The notes below the pieces were generated by a model. That model saw nothing but the letters and a program-made list of their open reading frames with translations, had not been told where the DNA came from and searched no databases. Positions 32,858 through 44,184 of a DNA stretch of 64,000 nucleotides are shown here, piece after piece. The position numbers and the translations under genes were made by a program. Location of the stretch: NCBI GenBank assembly GCA_002914845.1, contig JXTC01000339.1, positions 10,166 to 74,165 of the forward strand, in the 5' to 3' direction. The stretch's first letter is position 1. Every line of letters begins with the position of its first letter. The stretch is from Trema orientale. Taxonomy: Eukaryota > Streptophyta > Magnoliopsida > Rosales > Cannabaceae.

Positions 32858-34202
32858 TGTTAACTCATGCTTTGTATCATCAATCCTATTCTCATATTTT
32901 GAAGTTAACAAATATATAATTAAAAACTAATAATCTACTTGAGTGTGTAGTAAGCTAAATTGAAAGGATCACAAGACATTCAAGATGAATTATGGAAAAG
33001 AGCTTGAAGACAAAGTTCAAGAATACAAGACCTAGACTAGCAAAGGTTAAACACTTAGTTCTTGTACTTGAATACTTGCTTACACATAATATGATCTTAA
33101 TGGCTCAGATTTTTCATAAAATTAGAAATTTTCAAACCGATATAGTCAAACTTACTTATCTCCAATTAAAATAAGAAATTTATTTTACACAAGCTTTTAA
33201 ATTGATTTATGAATTTTTATAGGTTCCATATTACATAAAAAATCAATTTATGAAGTCATAATTTGAAAATAATCGAAAAAGACTTGAAATAAATATTGCT
33301 CTCGGGTATTTTCGGCAGACCAGTTCCCATTTTCGGTCTACCGATTCCTTACCAAATTTACAGGAATTTTCAGATTTGACTGTTAGAACCACACTATCAA
33401 TGACTAGTATTTTCGGTTGACCGAAAATACACTTTCGGTCTATCGAAAATGACAAATTATCTGTCAAACAGTCTAAAACGGCTAGTTTTTATTCAAGTCT
33501 ATAAATAGAAGCTTTTCCAACACTTGAAACAACTTTTGAACATTCATACATTGCTTTAATCATACTTTCAAGTTCTTTTGTGATTCAAACTTTCAAATCC
33601 ACTTTTTCATAAAAGTTACTTGAGCCAAACTAGATTATATTTTATGTTCTCATTTATTCTCTCTAAGCTTACCTTGTATCAATTATTTTTATTAGAGAGA
33701 TTTTAGTTGAGTGTATCAACAGAGAAAAACTAAAATTGTCTTTGTGAGGTGATGTTGACACTAGATTCATAAACAACCCGATTTAGGTGAAATTGACACT
33801 AGAGTCAAAACAATCTGAGTTAGGTGTGATAGAGCTGGATTCAAAATTATTGTAAAGGTGTGAATGTACCTAAGGAGAAGTCACTCGTTGTGTAAAAAGG
33901 TCGGTCAAGCCTATTCTCTCGATCTGATAGTGGAAAGCTCAAAGCAGGTTGCCAAAAGCTGGGGACGTAGATAAACCGTCGTGTTTGTTGAACCTCATAA
34001 AATAGTGTTTGTATTTCTCTATCCATATCTTCTTAATTTATTTACCTTGAGCTTATGCATGCTATTTAGCTATTTTTACTTGATATTATTGTTACTTGCA
34101 TAATTTACTTGCTTATCAAGAAAAGTTTGTAAAAATTTTTAAAACCTAGTTCATCCCTTCCCCCCCTCCCCCCTTCTTGGGTTAGCTAATTTTGGGCTAA
34201 CA
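32858..34202 (+). repeat. 3' LTR of the Sirevirus-like element
   Basis: Starts TGTTAACTCATGC and ends GGGCTAACA, 1345 bp against 1332 bp for the 5' copy. Contains ATTTTCGGTTGACCGAAAAT (9-bp arms, 33409-33428), a second diverged copy directly after, and a TATAAATA box at 33500-33507. Followed by AAGAA, the second target-site copy. Confidence 0.93.
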
Positions 34203-34941
34203 AAGAAATCACAGTCGTCTATAGTTATAGTCGCTTGTCGTAATCCCTGAAGAAATCAAAGAAGGAGAATGAGCTTATTTCAAGGGCTTGTTGAGAAATT
34301 TCATTAAATATGATCCAATTAGAATCGTATGACTCTCTCAAAAATTCTTCAAAAAATATGACTGTAAGACAAACATACTCCTAAAGGCATACTCCGTGTG
34401 ATAAAAGAAAAAATACTCAAAGAACTCTCCCAAAAAACAAAACACTCAAAGAACTCTCAAAAAAAAAAAAAAAAACACTCAAAAACTCGCACTCCCTCCC
34501 TAAAATCTCATAGTCTTCCTTCCTCCACTCTCGCTCTACTCCTGCCCCATCTTTCTTTGTAAATTTCATTTCTCCCATAACATTTCTCTTGCTCTTAAAA
34601 TCTCTTGATTTTTTCTCTCGTTCATGATTAAGAAATTTCTATGATTAAATGTCGTAGGTATAATTTAAAATCGTTTATATTTGAGTTTTGAGATGTTTTT
34701 GACAGACATTGTATTAAAAATTAAATTTCGATAAATTTCTAATGGTCTTCCCCGATGAACATCAAAAATTTCGATGAATTTCGACAATAATTTGATACCC
34801 ATTCAATGAATAATTTCAATAAAAATTCGATGAAGATTCTTTAATAATTGTCTCTGAAAAATTACTCGATGATTATTAAAAGAACATCTAATATTTCAAT
34901 ACCAATTCAATGAATTTCAATTCCAATCCGATGAATTTCGA

Positions 34942-35161
34942 GAGTTTACTAAATCTAGAGCAAAAACCAAAAGTCATTAAAAATTTTGATGAAATTCGAT
35001 ACCGATCAATTTCGATAGACCATCGAACACTGATCAAATAACTATCGAAAAGCATCGAGTTATTTTCATTTTATTTTTTCTGAAGAAATCATTGAGCTGG
35101 CGTCGAATTTCATCATAATTTTTAATGACTTTTGGGTTTTTCGCTCTAGATTTTGTAAATT
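34942..35161. repeat. Inverted repeat (60-bp arms, 100-bp loop)
   Basis: The left arm 34942-35001 contains AAATCTAGAGCAAAAACC and AAAAGTCATTAAAAATT. The right arm 35102-35161, reverse-complemented, contains AAATCTAGAGCGAAAAACC and AAAAGTCATTAAAAATT. Only a few mismatches separate the arms, so the RNA or DNA would fold into a long hairpin. No target duplication was found. Confidence 0.85.
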
Positions 35162-35399
35162 CACGAAAATTTACCCAAATTTTTTTTTTTTTTTTTTGCT
35201 GCAACACCTAAAAATTTATATCTAGACTAATTGTAACACTTCTCATAACATTCAATGATAAAAATTACGTACCCATTTAAAAAGGAGTCATAGAGGAAGA
35301 GAAGAAGTATAGATAAAATATTTTAGGGGTAGTTAAATTTTTTTAAGGTGGTATAGTTATATTTTTTGAAGAATTCTTTAGGGAATCATACGATTGTAA

Positions 35400-35740
35400 T
35401 TTATAATGAAAATTAGACTTTGTACTGTATTTTCAGAAAAGAATTGGAAAAATATAGTGGACTCAATTTTTTCTAGATTTGGTACTGTATTTATTAGAAA
35501 AATATTTTTTTAAAAAAGTTTTTAGAAAAATACTATTTTCTAAAATAGTAATTAGTAACAGGCAACCAGTGCTCGAGCCTGGTAACTGATAACCAAAAGT
35601 ATTTATAATTGGTAACCGGTAACCAGTTTTCAGACACTAGTAACTAGTAATTATTTTAAAAATGATGTTTTTCTAAAAAAAATTTAAAATAGTATTTTAC
35701 TAAAAAAAAAAAGTAGTACGAGAATTGGAAAAAAAATCTG
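35400..35740 (+). repeat. Dispersed non-coding repeat, inverted copy at 55140-55480
   Basis: The order of words (gaaaattag-ctttgta, agatttggtac, attagaaaaatat, taactagtaa, gtatttataa, ggtaaccggtaaccag, ttttctaaaaa) is matched by the reverse complement of 55140-55480 over about 340 bp. A more distant copy may be at 54420-54700. Words related to GGTAACCGGTAACCAGT cluster in the middle. Confidence 0.75.
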
Positions 35741-36087
35741 ACCACTGCCACTATATTTTTGTAATTCTTTTTTGTTTTTGTAGGTAAAAGTATTAAAAAC
35801 CCTTAATTGGTACATATTTTGAGCATATTTAATAAAATTTCTCAGCATATTTCGTTTTATTTTATTAATTTTGACCCAAATCCTTTATACCAAACAGTTG
35901 AACCGAAATCTTATATTAAATGGGCCTAAAGTTTTCTTCTTGGGCCTAATGTTTTCCTTCTTGCAACAACAACTCCACACTGACCCCATATTATGATCAA
36001 TAAGTTATTTTAAATCTAGTAAAATACTCCTCCTATCTGTAGGAGTGAAATAAGCACATCTATAATAGAATCGGCCCTAAGTTTAAG

Positions 36088-37595
36088 TTTATTGCAGGGT
36101 TAATGACATCAAAATTTCCTCAATTTTACCTTTTTTTTAAAAAAATAACCTCATTTTTTAGTTTAGTAAAATAATACCTTGAGATTTGAAATCTTTGCAA
36201 AAACATACCATGTGAAGCCTCATTTAGCGAATCTAACAGTCAAAAGACGTAAGTCCGCCTTTTTAACTGATTAAAAATATTTCAGCATTAATATTTTCCT
36301 GAAGATGTTTTTAAGTTTATATTTTCCTGATAATATTTTAAGTTCATATTTTTGTTTAGATTCCAATTAAAATAAAAGGCAGAAAAAAACCCGAAATTCT
36401 TTTCACCCTCCCTCTCTCCCTCAGTCGTTCTCTTTTCCCCCATCATAAGGTGATCAAACACAACCTACTTGAAGCCCCTCCACTGTCTCAGCTCATGGAC
36501 TTCAAACCCTCAAAACACATTTGAGAGAGAACAATAAAGGCACCGAAGACCACAACCAACGAAATTGGAGGAGTTCAAAACGATCGGGGGCTCGAGTTTG
36601 ACGAAATTTTACGAGTTTTGGAGAAGACTCTTTTGAAGATGGGTTGAAGAAGATGAATAAATAGAGAGGAAATGCTAGAAGATGGTGGGTAATACTGTTT
36701 TCTTTTTTTTAGAGAAAAAGAAGAAAAAAACGTTTGGAATCTTGTAAGATCTTGATTATTCTTTGGATCGTAGACTTGTAGTAATAATATGGAAGTGCAT
36801 TTGGTATTTTTTTTTTCTTGATTAATCTAGTAGATTTTTTCTTACTAGATTGAATATGAGATCAAAATTTTGGAGATTCTGATATGGGTTTTTATTTATT
36901 ATTCCTTGTTAATTTTCTTTTTTCTATTTTCCATAATTTATTATCTTTTGATACTAGAATTGAAGAAACTAATGTTGTTTTTTATGCCATTATGTTGGTC
37001 TTAGGAAGTAAAAATAGTCACAAAGCAACCAACACTAATAATCGGCGTTAATGACCTTCTCCACCACTTTTTTCTATCAATTTTTTCAATGATTTTGCTC
37101 CAAATTAAATTTCTAGTGAAATGTACAATAACCATTTTCTAAACTGAGTTAGATTTGGGCTGAGGGAGAGAAAGAAGTTAAGAAGAAGAACAACAAGAAA
37201 TTGAAGGGAGATACGGTGAAGAAGATGAAGGAGATTGGATCTTTATTCTCTGTTTTCCTCTTCTTTTTATTTTTCCAGTTTTTTTTCTTTTTGATTTTAT
37301 TATTTCATCCCAATTTCAATTAAAATAAAAATTATAAAAGAAATAATTAAAGTAATTAATGATTCTTTTAGTAAAATTTAAAATGAACTTAAATTTATAT
37401 TTTAGATTATAATTGTGTTAGTCACGTTTTCAATCCCTTCAGTAAGGGTGAAGTTGTCTTTTTATTAGGAGAAGGCATATTTTTACAGAGATTTCAAAAC
37501 TCAGGACTATTATTTTGTAAAATTCAAAAGTGAGATTATTATTTGTAAAAAAGGCAAACTTGAGGGAATTTTGTCATTTTGACCCTTTCATTGCA
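36088..37595. mobile_element. 1.5-kb Mutator-like element with long terminal inverted repeats
   Basis: Left end GGGTTAATGACATCAAAATT (36097) and reverse complement of the right end GGGTCAAAATGACAAAATT (37585) start terminal inverted repeats that stay alignable for at least 130 bp (TACCTTTTTT/TGCCTTTTTT, ACCTCATTTTT/ATCTCACTTTT, TTTGAAATCTTTG/TTTGAAATCTCTG). The flanks are TTTATTGCA (36088-36096) and TTTCATTGCA (37586-37595), a 9-bp duplication with one extra base. Long inverted ends plus a 9-bp duplication are Mutator signatures. The interior has purine- and pyrimidine-rich blocks but no transposase frame, so it is non-autonomous. Whether the interior holds captured host DNA cannot be told by eye. 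Confidence 0.85.
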
Positions 37596-37837
37596 GGTGG
37601 TTTTTTTGTTAATTATTTGTTTATTTATAGCTTTTGGTGCCATGTATTTTGGCCTATTACTTTCAAAAATTTGCATCTATTTTTGTATTTGAGTATTAGT
37701 TTTTCCTTTTTTTTTTTTTGGGAACACATTTGAGTATTAGTTTTTGATGACAAATACTTCGTAAAGTCTCAAAAAAAAATAGGGGAGAATTTTATTCCTC
37801 AAGTAGAATTCAGACAAATCCATCGCAATCGGCGGCA
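37596..37837. other. Possible 5' flank of the candidate gene
   Basis: T-rich spacer between the Mutator-like element and the first candidate exon. No distinct promoter word other than AT-rich runs was identified. Confidence 0.3.
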
Positions 37838-40800
37838 ATGGAACATCGAAGAAGAAGAGATGGTGGAGCCGATGGTTCCGCTGCCAGACAGAGACCCATG
37901 GAAGTGCGAGAACCAGCGACACACAACGTTGATTCATGGTTAGCCCTACCCAATCTTCTTTTTCCCATTTTCTTCTTCAACATCAGTCTTTCTGCATCCA
38001 ATTTTTCAAAAATCCTTTCTGATTTTAGTGCTACCTTTCTTCTAATTGAATGGATTTGGCATCTTACTTGATATTGTAATGAGATTCTTGGCTGCAAGTT
38101 TGGGTTTTTGATGATTTAGAGTTTAGGATAGGTTTTAGTATAAATGTGACTTCTTGTTTTTTATTCGATGGAGATTTTATTCAGTAAACCTACTTGCATA
38201 TTTGATTTAAAGATTCTCCACAAAGCATTTTGTTAAAATTGAATTTTGTGGAACCTGTAGTATCTAGTTTGGTTGCTACTGTTTAGACTTTATAGACTGA
38301 AAATTTCGTATTTCGTTCTAAAGTTTTCGAAAGCTCTCGACTTTTACTTAATCCATGGTTTAGTCAGATTTGATTCTAATTTATATATTTTGTGTGATAA
38401 TTACTTGTATTTGTTTGCCATTAGATTAGACGATACAAAGTAAGTGGATGTATATAACACTGAGTATGAATAATCCAACAATTTGTTATATGATGTCTTC
38501 TACAATTGGGAAGAAGGGAGAGATGGACAGAGAGTAAAAGGGAGTATGGGGGAGTTGATGCATTGGTGGGAGTGAGTGAGTGTGCATTAGGTTAGGCAGG
38601 TAGCTTGCTTGAGTGAGAGTGTGTGTGTGTGTGTGTGTGTGTTTGGGGCGTAGGGGGTTGCGTGTTGAGGTGTGGAGAGAGAGATAAGAGTAGGTGTGTT
38701 GGTGTGTGTTGGGTAACGAGTGAGTGCACATAAGGGTGGGTGAGCTCTTGTTGGAGGGGTGGGTGTGGTAGTGAACGAGTGTGCATGCGTTAGGTCGGGC
38801 GGGCTGTGTGTGTGTGTGAGTGTGTGTTGGAGGTTGGGGGTGGTGGTTTGGGGTGGGTGAGTGACAGACGTGAAGTGGGGGAGGGGGTATGTTTGGTGGG
38901 TGAGCGGGTAAGTGTGTGCTTGCGTGCATGTGGGTGGGTGTGCGTGAGCGTGTGTGACTCTGATCAGTCCCACCAAGTTGGGTGCATGTTGGTGGGTGTG
39001 CGTCTCTGATCAGCCCCACCAAGTTGAGTGCATTAGGGTGTGCACACACTTACCGCTAAGTTGACCTGTTTCTTCTTCGGAGCAGAGTTGGGTTTTTGAT
39101 CGGTTTGATATGTTGGTCTAGAATTGCAGCGACTCTGATCAGCCTTGCCGCCACCAACAATTTGAGTTCGGTAACTTTATTCATTTCTTGCATATGAGTG
39201 TTCGGATTGGGTATTTCGGAATGTGCTATATCAAGTGAATTGCAGTTGCATGTTGCATATCCATGTGAAGATTCCGTGTTTGGTTCATTACGCTCATATT
39301 GCCTGGCATTAGAGTCTTAATTGTTGTTCAACGTTCATATGGTCAGTTGAATTAGTTGCCTGCAGTAAAGGAAGAGTTAAGGGGGCTAAAACACAAGGAA
39401 ACAACGTAGTTTTCTCTTGTCTTTATGTTAGATATACTGCCAAGTCCGGTGGAAAAATGTTTTCTTGTCATTCTTTGTTATGTTGTGCATTTGCTCATAT
39501 TTAAGGGATTAACTTATAATATGTGAATGCCACGACTTTGTTTAATCTATATGGTCTTTATTTATTTGTAAAGAGCTTATGTTAACAGATACTTGGTCTT
39601 ATTAATTTTTTATTATTGATCTTTTTCATTGCCCTATTGCAAAGATATTAGGAATTGGTCCAGAATGCGGCGACTCCAATCGGCCCTGCCGCAAATTACT
39701 GCAAAATCCATATCAGTTTGCAAGCCACATTCGGTAAATTTTTGACTTCTTATAATTCTTCTTAAACAATTATAATTATTTAAGAATAAAAACTGTTTGA
39801 GTGATATGGATAATAACAACAAGAGTAATAGCTGGAAATTTAAACAAAAAAATAGACAAAAAATAAAACACAGTATTAAGTTTAGTTGCTAGAAAGGGAA
39901 AATAGTTATGCCATATGTCTAGCTAATATATGATATGTATACCAGACAGTCAAGACAAGTATTTGCAGTCTTTCTTTTAACACTGTTATTGTTGCATTAA
40001 TTATTATGTTGTTGTATCAATATGAAGTTGTGTGTTTTTTTTTCACTGGACGCATTAAAGAAATTTGTTTCTTGTTATGTATAACATAGAGTATTATTTT
40101 TAGATTTATTATTAAAAGAAAGTAGGTATAAGTAGTACAAAGATATAAGTCCTTTATATCTACAAATGGTCAACGGCATACATTTAAATGCTAGGGGAAC
40201 CTATAATTCCCACCATTTTTCCAAGAATTGTGAATCTAGAAGTTGTGTCATGACTAACAAAATTGTTGGGTGATAAGCAAAAAGTGGTTTCTTTTTTCCC
40301 CGAAACAGGAAAAGGTAAAATGATTTATTGGGTTCAAGGGACAAATCTGACAGTCTCTCTCCCTCTCAACCAGGTTGGTTTTTCTTACTTCTTCTTATTG
40401 TTTTTATTCTCTCTCTCTCTTTCTCTCTCTCTGATGTAGGATAGGATGAGAAAAGATAGAAAAATAGAGAGAATAAGCAGAATAGCAAGGGAATTGGTTG
40501 AATAGCAAGAGATAAACAAGATAGATAAGAAATTAGATAGATTAAAGAAAACATTGTAGAATCAAGGGAGAGAATTAGGGAGATTTAGACAGAAATAGAT
40601 AAAGAGTAGAAGAGCAAAAGAGAATCAAGATAAGAACTCAAAAAGAAAGAGATCCGTAGGAGGAGAAAACTCAATAATTGTTTATTAATTCATCGTAATC
40701 TGAAAATCAATTACATGACTATGCCTATTTATAGATAGGCAATTAGATTCAAGTAGGAAAGTAAACACATTCTAGAAACTAATAAAAACAGGCAACTTAA

Positions 40801-41760
40801 ATCTAGGTACCCAAAATTAAATAACAACTAATAATAAATCTAAATAATCCTAAATAATAATAACAATATAATTTCCTAATATATTTATTTCATGTCTACA
40901 TTACTCACTCTCTCTCTTTCGGGGGTTGTTGGGTTCAAGGGTCAAATCTGACAGTCTCTCTTCCTCTCAACCAAGTTGGTTTTTCTTACTTCTTTTTATT
41001 GTTTTTATTCTCTCTCTGATGTAGGATAGGATGAGAAAAGATAGAAAAATAGAGAGAATAGGCAGAATAGCAAGGGAATTGGTAGAATAGCAAGAGATAA
41101 ACAAGATAGATAAGAAATTAGATAAGTTAAAGAAAACATAATAGAATCAAGGGAGAGAATTAGAGAGATTTAGACAAAAATAGATGAACGGGTAGAAGAG
41201 CAAAAGAGAATCAAGATAAGAACTCAGAAAGAAAGAGATCCATAGGAGGAGAAAACTCGATAATCGTTTATTAATTCATCGTAGTCTAAAAATCAATTAC
41301 ATGACTAAGCCTATTTATAGATAGGCAATCAGATTTAACTAGGAAAGTAAACAGATTCTAGAAACTAATAAAAACAGGAAACTTAAATCCAGGTACCCAA
41401 AATTAAATAACAACTAATAATAAATTTAAATAATCCTAAATAATAATAACAATAAAATTTCCTAATATATTTTTTTCTTGTCTACATCACTCACTCTCTC
41501 TCTCGGGGGTTGTTTTATTGTTTTTATTACTTTTTTTTGTAATTTTTATTTATTTATTTATTTTGAAACTGGGTGTAGATGAGCTTGGTTAGTTAACTGA
41601 AAGGGGTTTTGGGGATTTGATTTGGATTTTGATTTCTTCTTTTTGTGTTTTGGCTGAAAAGGTACTTGGACGAATTTGTCCTGATGGGGTCTATGATGCT
41701 AGGTGGTTTCAGAATTCTACCTCCGAGGAAAAGCTTCTTGGTTTAATATCTGAATAATGA
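37838..41760 (+). CDS. Candidate intron-containing host gene, unrecognised product
   Basis: Exon 1 is GC-richer and holds ATGs at 37838 (context GGCGGCAATGGA) and 37859. It ends at 37938 before GT (CATG|GTTAG). Exon 2, 39130-39170, is bounded by TTGCAG and GTAAC. Two readings keep phase through canonical sites. Reading A (ATG 37859) joins exons 1 and 2 to a last exon at 41662-41757, giving about 73 residues: MVEPMVPLPDRDPWKCENQR, then TLISLAATNNLSS, then VLGRICPDGVYDARWF and EEKLLGLISE before TAA. Reading B (ATG 37838) adds exon 3 (39664-39733) and runs DSCDSDQPCR, then CGDSNRPCRK, ending at a TAA at 41744-41746. I recognise neither product. The introns hold a GT-rich block and solo LTRs. It may also be a decayed gene. 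Confidence 0.4.
38560..39050. repeat. GT-rich low-complexity block
   Basis: A strongly strand-asymmetric G/T-rich block with (GT)n at about 38619-38641 and irregular GTGGGTGAGTG-like words. Near its end GACTCTGATCAGTCCCACC (38956) and CTCTGATCAGCCCCACC (39004) occur, each followed by AAGTT(G)GGTGCAT-like words. The long minus-strand open frame over 38486-39049 is a by-product of the skewed composition (His/Pro/Thr repeats). Confidence 0.85.
40432..40903 (-). mobile_element. Solo LTR, copy 1
   Basis: Ends TGATGTAG...CTACATTA (8-bp inverted ends, one mismatch). It is read as minus-strand because that strand shows a TATA box (CTATAAATA, complement of 40726-40734) followed by AATAAAC. Flanks CTCTC and CTCAC look like a 5-bp target duplication with one mismatch. 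No internal retroelement sequence adjoins it. Confidence 0.75.
41017..41489 (-). mobile_element. Solo LTR, copy 2
   Basis: Same as the copy at 40432-40903 but with perfect TGATGTAG...CTACATCA ends. Flanks CTCTC (41012-41016) and CTCAC (41490-41494). Confidence 0.78.
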
Positions 41761-42165
41761 AAGGAAATGGAAGGACCGTCAACAGATTTTTAGGTTGTTA
41801 CTTTCTCTTCTCATTTGGTTCTAATTTGTTAATGTTTGGACTTTAGCAAGGGTGGTGGTTTTTATATCAGCAGGATAGGTTTTTGGATAAGTATAGTCTT
41901 TTACTGATAATGCATTTTTGAATTAAGTGGAGAATTCAAGTTCAGATTTAGAATTTCAGATTTTTAGTTCATGAATAAATTTGACTAAATAATCTGATTA
42001 ATTTCGGATATCTAGGATTGGGACTATTATTTTTTTAAGTTTTGTTGCTATTTTTATTTTTCATATGATGTTATCCTTATCTGGTTGATTAGGAATCTTC
42101 TTAATTAATCTAACGTTTCAATTCAAAGAAAAACAGAACTTTCCCATATTTTATCTCCGACTTTA

Positions 42166-42412
42166 TGGTATCAAAGCAGAGTCTAAATAGCTAAGATTTA
42201 TAAGCTGACAGAGACGGCCATGACCAGAGGTATTGAGGATGGAGCCGGGTTCATCCGAATCCTCAAAGTCTACAGCACCCGTTGTGATGTCCCTAGGTGG
42301 TTTTGTTGCAGCATTATTGAACATTACTGTGCACAAATTAAAAGGTCATAACTACATCCAATGGTTGCAGTCTGCTACGATTTTCGCTCGAGACCGAGGG
42401 ACATCAAAGTGA
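42166..42412 (+). pseudogene. gag: Copia 5' fragment: primer site and gag start
   Basis: TGGTATCAAAGC at 42166-42177 is one base from the initiator tRNA-Met primer site. The frame from the ATG at 42239 gives MEPGSSESSKSTAP and then ITVHKLKGHNYIQWLQSATI before a TGA at 42410. The I-T-x-H-K-L-x-G-x-N-Y-x-x-W wording is the start of copia gag (retrotran_gag_3 type). The match stops about 42415 and the rest of the element is absent. The LTR that should precede the primer site was not delimited (somewhere in 41800-42165). Confidence 0.75.
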
Positions 42413-43555
42413 CTTTTGATGTGATTTCGCTGAGTGGCATCGAGTCACTTTTGATGATATTGGGGTCCTGAAAAACATAAAGGACACATTGAAGAAATAG
42501 GAAAAAAGAAAAGAGAAGGGAAGAGGCATGAACATCACAAGGCAGACAATAATTAAGAGATGATGGACACATTAAGGGAATAGAGAGATGTACACGAGGG
42601 TTTGAGAATGAAGGCGATTGCAAGACTCAGGAGAATGCACTGTAGAGTTCTTTTTTTTTTCTTTTTGCTTCAAATTTATGTTGAAGCTACTCTATCATGC
42701 TATTTTTTATCCGAGTAAAAAAACTAAATATTTGTTCTATATGCAGCTGAATTTCTATTTGGAGCATCTTCAGTTACTGCTAAATTGACTTCTTTTTGCT
42801 ATGTTCTCTTTGACATATTAATTGTGCAAGTAGGTTGAACCTTTGGACTGCCAATTTTTAGTTTGAATATGCTATTGAGTACTTTTTGTTATATCTTTCA
42901 TTTAATTTATGAGAATTGAGTTGATTTCCTTCTTGATGTCATGAAGGAAATGTAACTAATGATGATTAATTATTTCATAAACTGAGGGAAACATGACTAA
43001 TGTATATGCCTATGGAAATTGGAGAACCATCGGTATGTAATAGGAAGTGATTGAGATTGCTGTTTGAGGTAGAATAGCTAAAGTATGTATCTTTTTGCTT
43101 TCTTCTAGGTCATGATAGTGAATTCTGTGTTTAAATTAATTGTTGTATTAAATAATTTCACCTAATGAAACCAAACTTTATAGTCTCTTTCTATGATTTT
43201 TTTTTTTTCTTTTTGACCTTCCTTTTTTTTTTTTTTATTTGTACCGTGAGTATTTCACATTTTCTGTGTACTCATTGAGCTACTCAAAAGTTGGTTATTT
43301 TTTTTTTCCTTCCACAAGAAGTGGTTAGCGTAGCAACAATGTATTTGCAGGTGGGGCCTTGGGGGTTATTCAGGTTTTAGTTCGAATATTATTTATTTCA
43401 TATGCTTTTATTCACCAGTCTGTATATTAATCGGTTATATTTACAGAGGTAGTAGATTATGATGAACCTTTGTTTTATGGTCTATAATTTTTGTCAAAGT
43501 TTACATCCAGTATTTTCGGTAAATTCCTAAAATATGATTAGAGTACAATGATTAA
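42413..43555. other. Stretch without recognisable gene
   Basis: Mixed purine-rich (42460-42620) and AT-rich sequence with T tracts at 43198-43240. Nothing recognised on either strand. Confidence 0.45.
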
Positions 43556-44184
43556 GTTGTGATTATTATTAGATTAAGATAGAAATGTCTAGGGGAAAAA
43601 TAGATAGAAAATATGGGAAATTTAGGGGATATTGCCCAGCAATAAGGTAGGATATTTGCCCTAAACCTCAAACCCTTTTAGGGGTTTCTAGAAGGACTTT
43701 AGGCATAAAATTCACGGAAAAATCCTTGTTTACATGTAGAAACAATAGCCCTCAAACCAGGTTGTTTTTCCTAGCACAGTTTCTCAAGGAAACCAGCAAG
43801 GTGGCAGTAGTTGAGGCTTTTCCCTGCTCAATTTGTGGGATCCGAGGGATCCTTTAGCAAATTCATAATGATAGAGTGGTTAGTAGTTAGTTTCTAACTT
43901 TAACAATGTGTAAAAACTACTCCCTGGAATTTAGATGACGTAAAAGAAAGTTACTCCCTACTATCAACTTGGTTACCAAGTTTAAATTGCCTATATATTT
44001 CAGCACCTTTATTTATAGTTATTTACATTCCAATCCTTTAATTTTAGCAATTTACTTTGTTGTACCTTAAATTTTAGTACTTCACATTTTTGCACCCTTG
44101 ATTCCAGTTATCCAGACCTTTATATTTCTTGTTTATTCCAGTTTATTTATTTACCAGCTTATATATAAATACATATATATATAT

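Larger units (their letters stand above)
15128..34202 (+). mobile_element. Sirevirus-like Ty1/copia element, split by a nested Athila-like element
   Basis: The LTRs (15128-16459 and 32858-34202) share TGTT...AACA ends, and the whole is flanked by a perfect AAGAA duplication (15123-15127, 34203-34207). The primer-binding site TGGTATCAGAGC lies at 16462-16473. Domain order is gag with a long acidic coiled-coil extension, protease, integrase, (nested element), reverse transcriptase, RNase H, extra 3' ORF. LTRs over 1 kb, a long gag, a long region between RNase H and the 3' LTR, and repeated purine tracts before the 3' LTR (32716-32725, 32753-32761, 32841-32857) are known Sirevirus features. Without the 9.1-kb nested element and a 0.3-kb LTR fragment, the element would be about 9.7 kb, in line with that lineage. 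All genes carry stops or frameshifts. Confidence 0.93.
34208..36087. other. AT-rich intergenic stretch with two structured repeats
   Basis: No gene seen. Words of the type TTTCGATGAATTTCGA recur irregularly from 34720 to 35060. Two structures are listed separately: the inverted repeat 34942-35161 and the dispersed repeat 35400-35740. Confidence 0.5.
40330..41513. repeat. 601-bp tandem duplication containing solo LTRs
   Basis: The segment beginning GGTTCAAGGG at 40331 recurs at 40932 with few differences and ends with CTCTCTCTCGGGGGTTGTT. Both copies contain the same LTR plus the same flanking CT-rich sequence, so the duplication took place after the LTR had inserted. It lies within the putative last intron of the candidate gene. 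Confidence 0.92.

Noticed and set aside
38486-39049. Minus-strand open frame of 187 codons rich in His, Pro and Thr
   Set aside because: It lies in a GT-rich low-complexity block and its protein is only the translation of CA repeats. Overlapping frames on the same strand are equally long and repetitive.
40330-41513. Complete LTR retrotransposon with two 473-bp LTRs
   Set aside because: The DNA between the LTRs is the same CT-rich flank that precedes the first LTR, so this is a tandem duplication of a solo LTR with its flanks.
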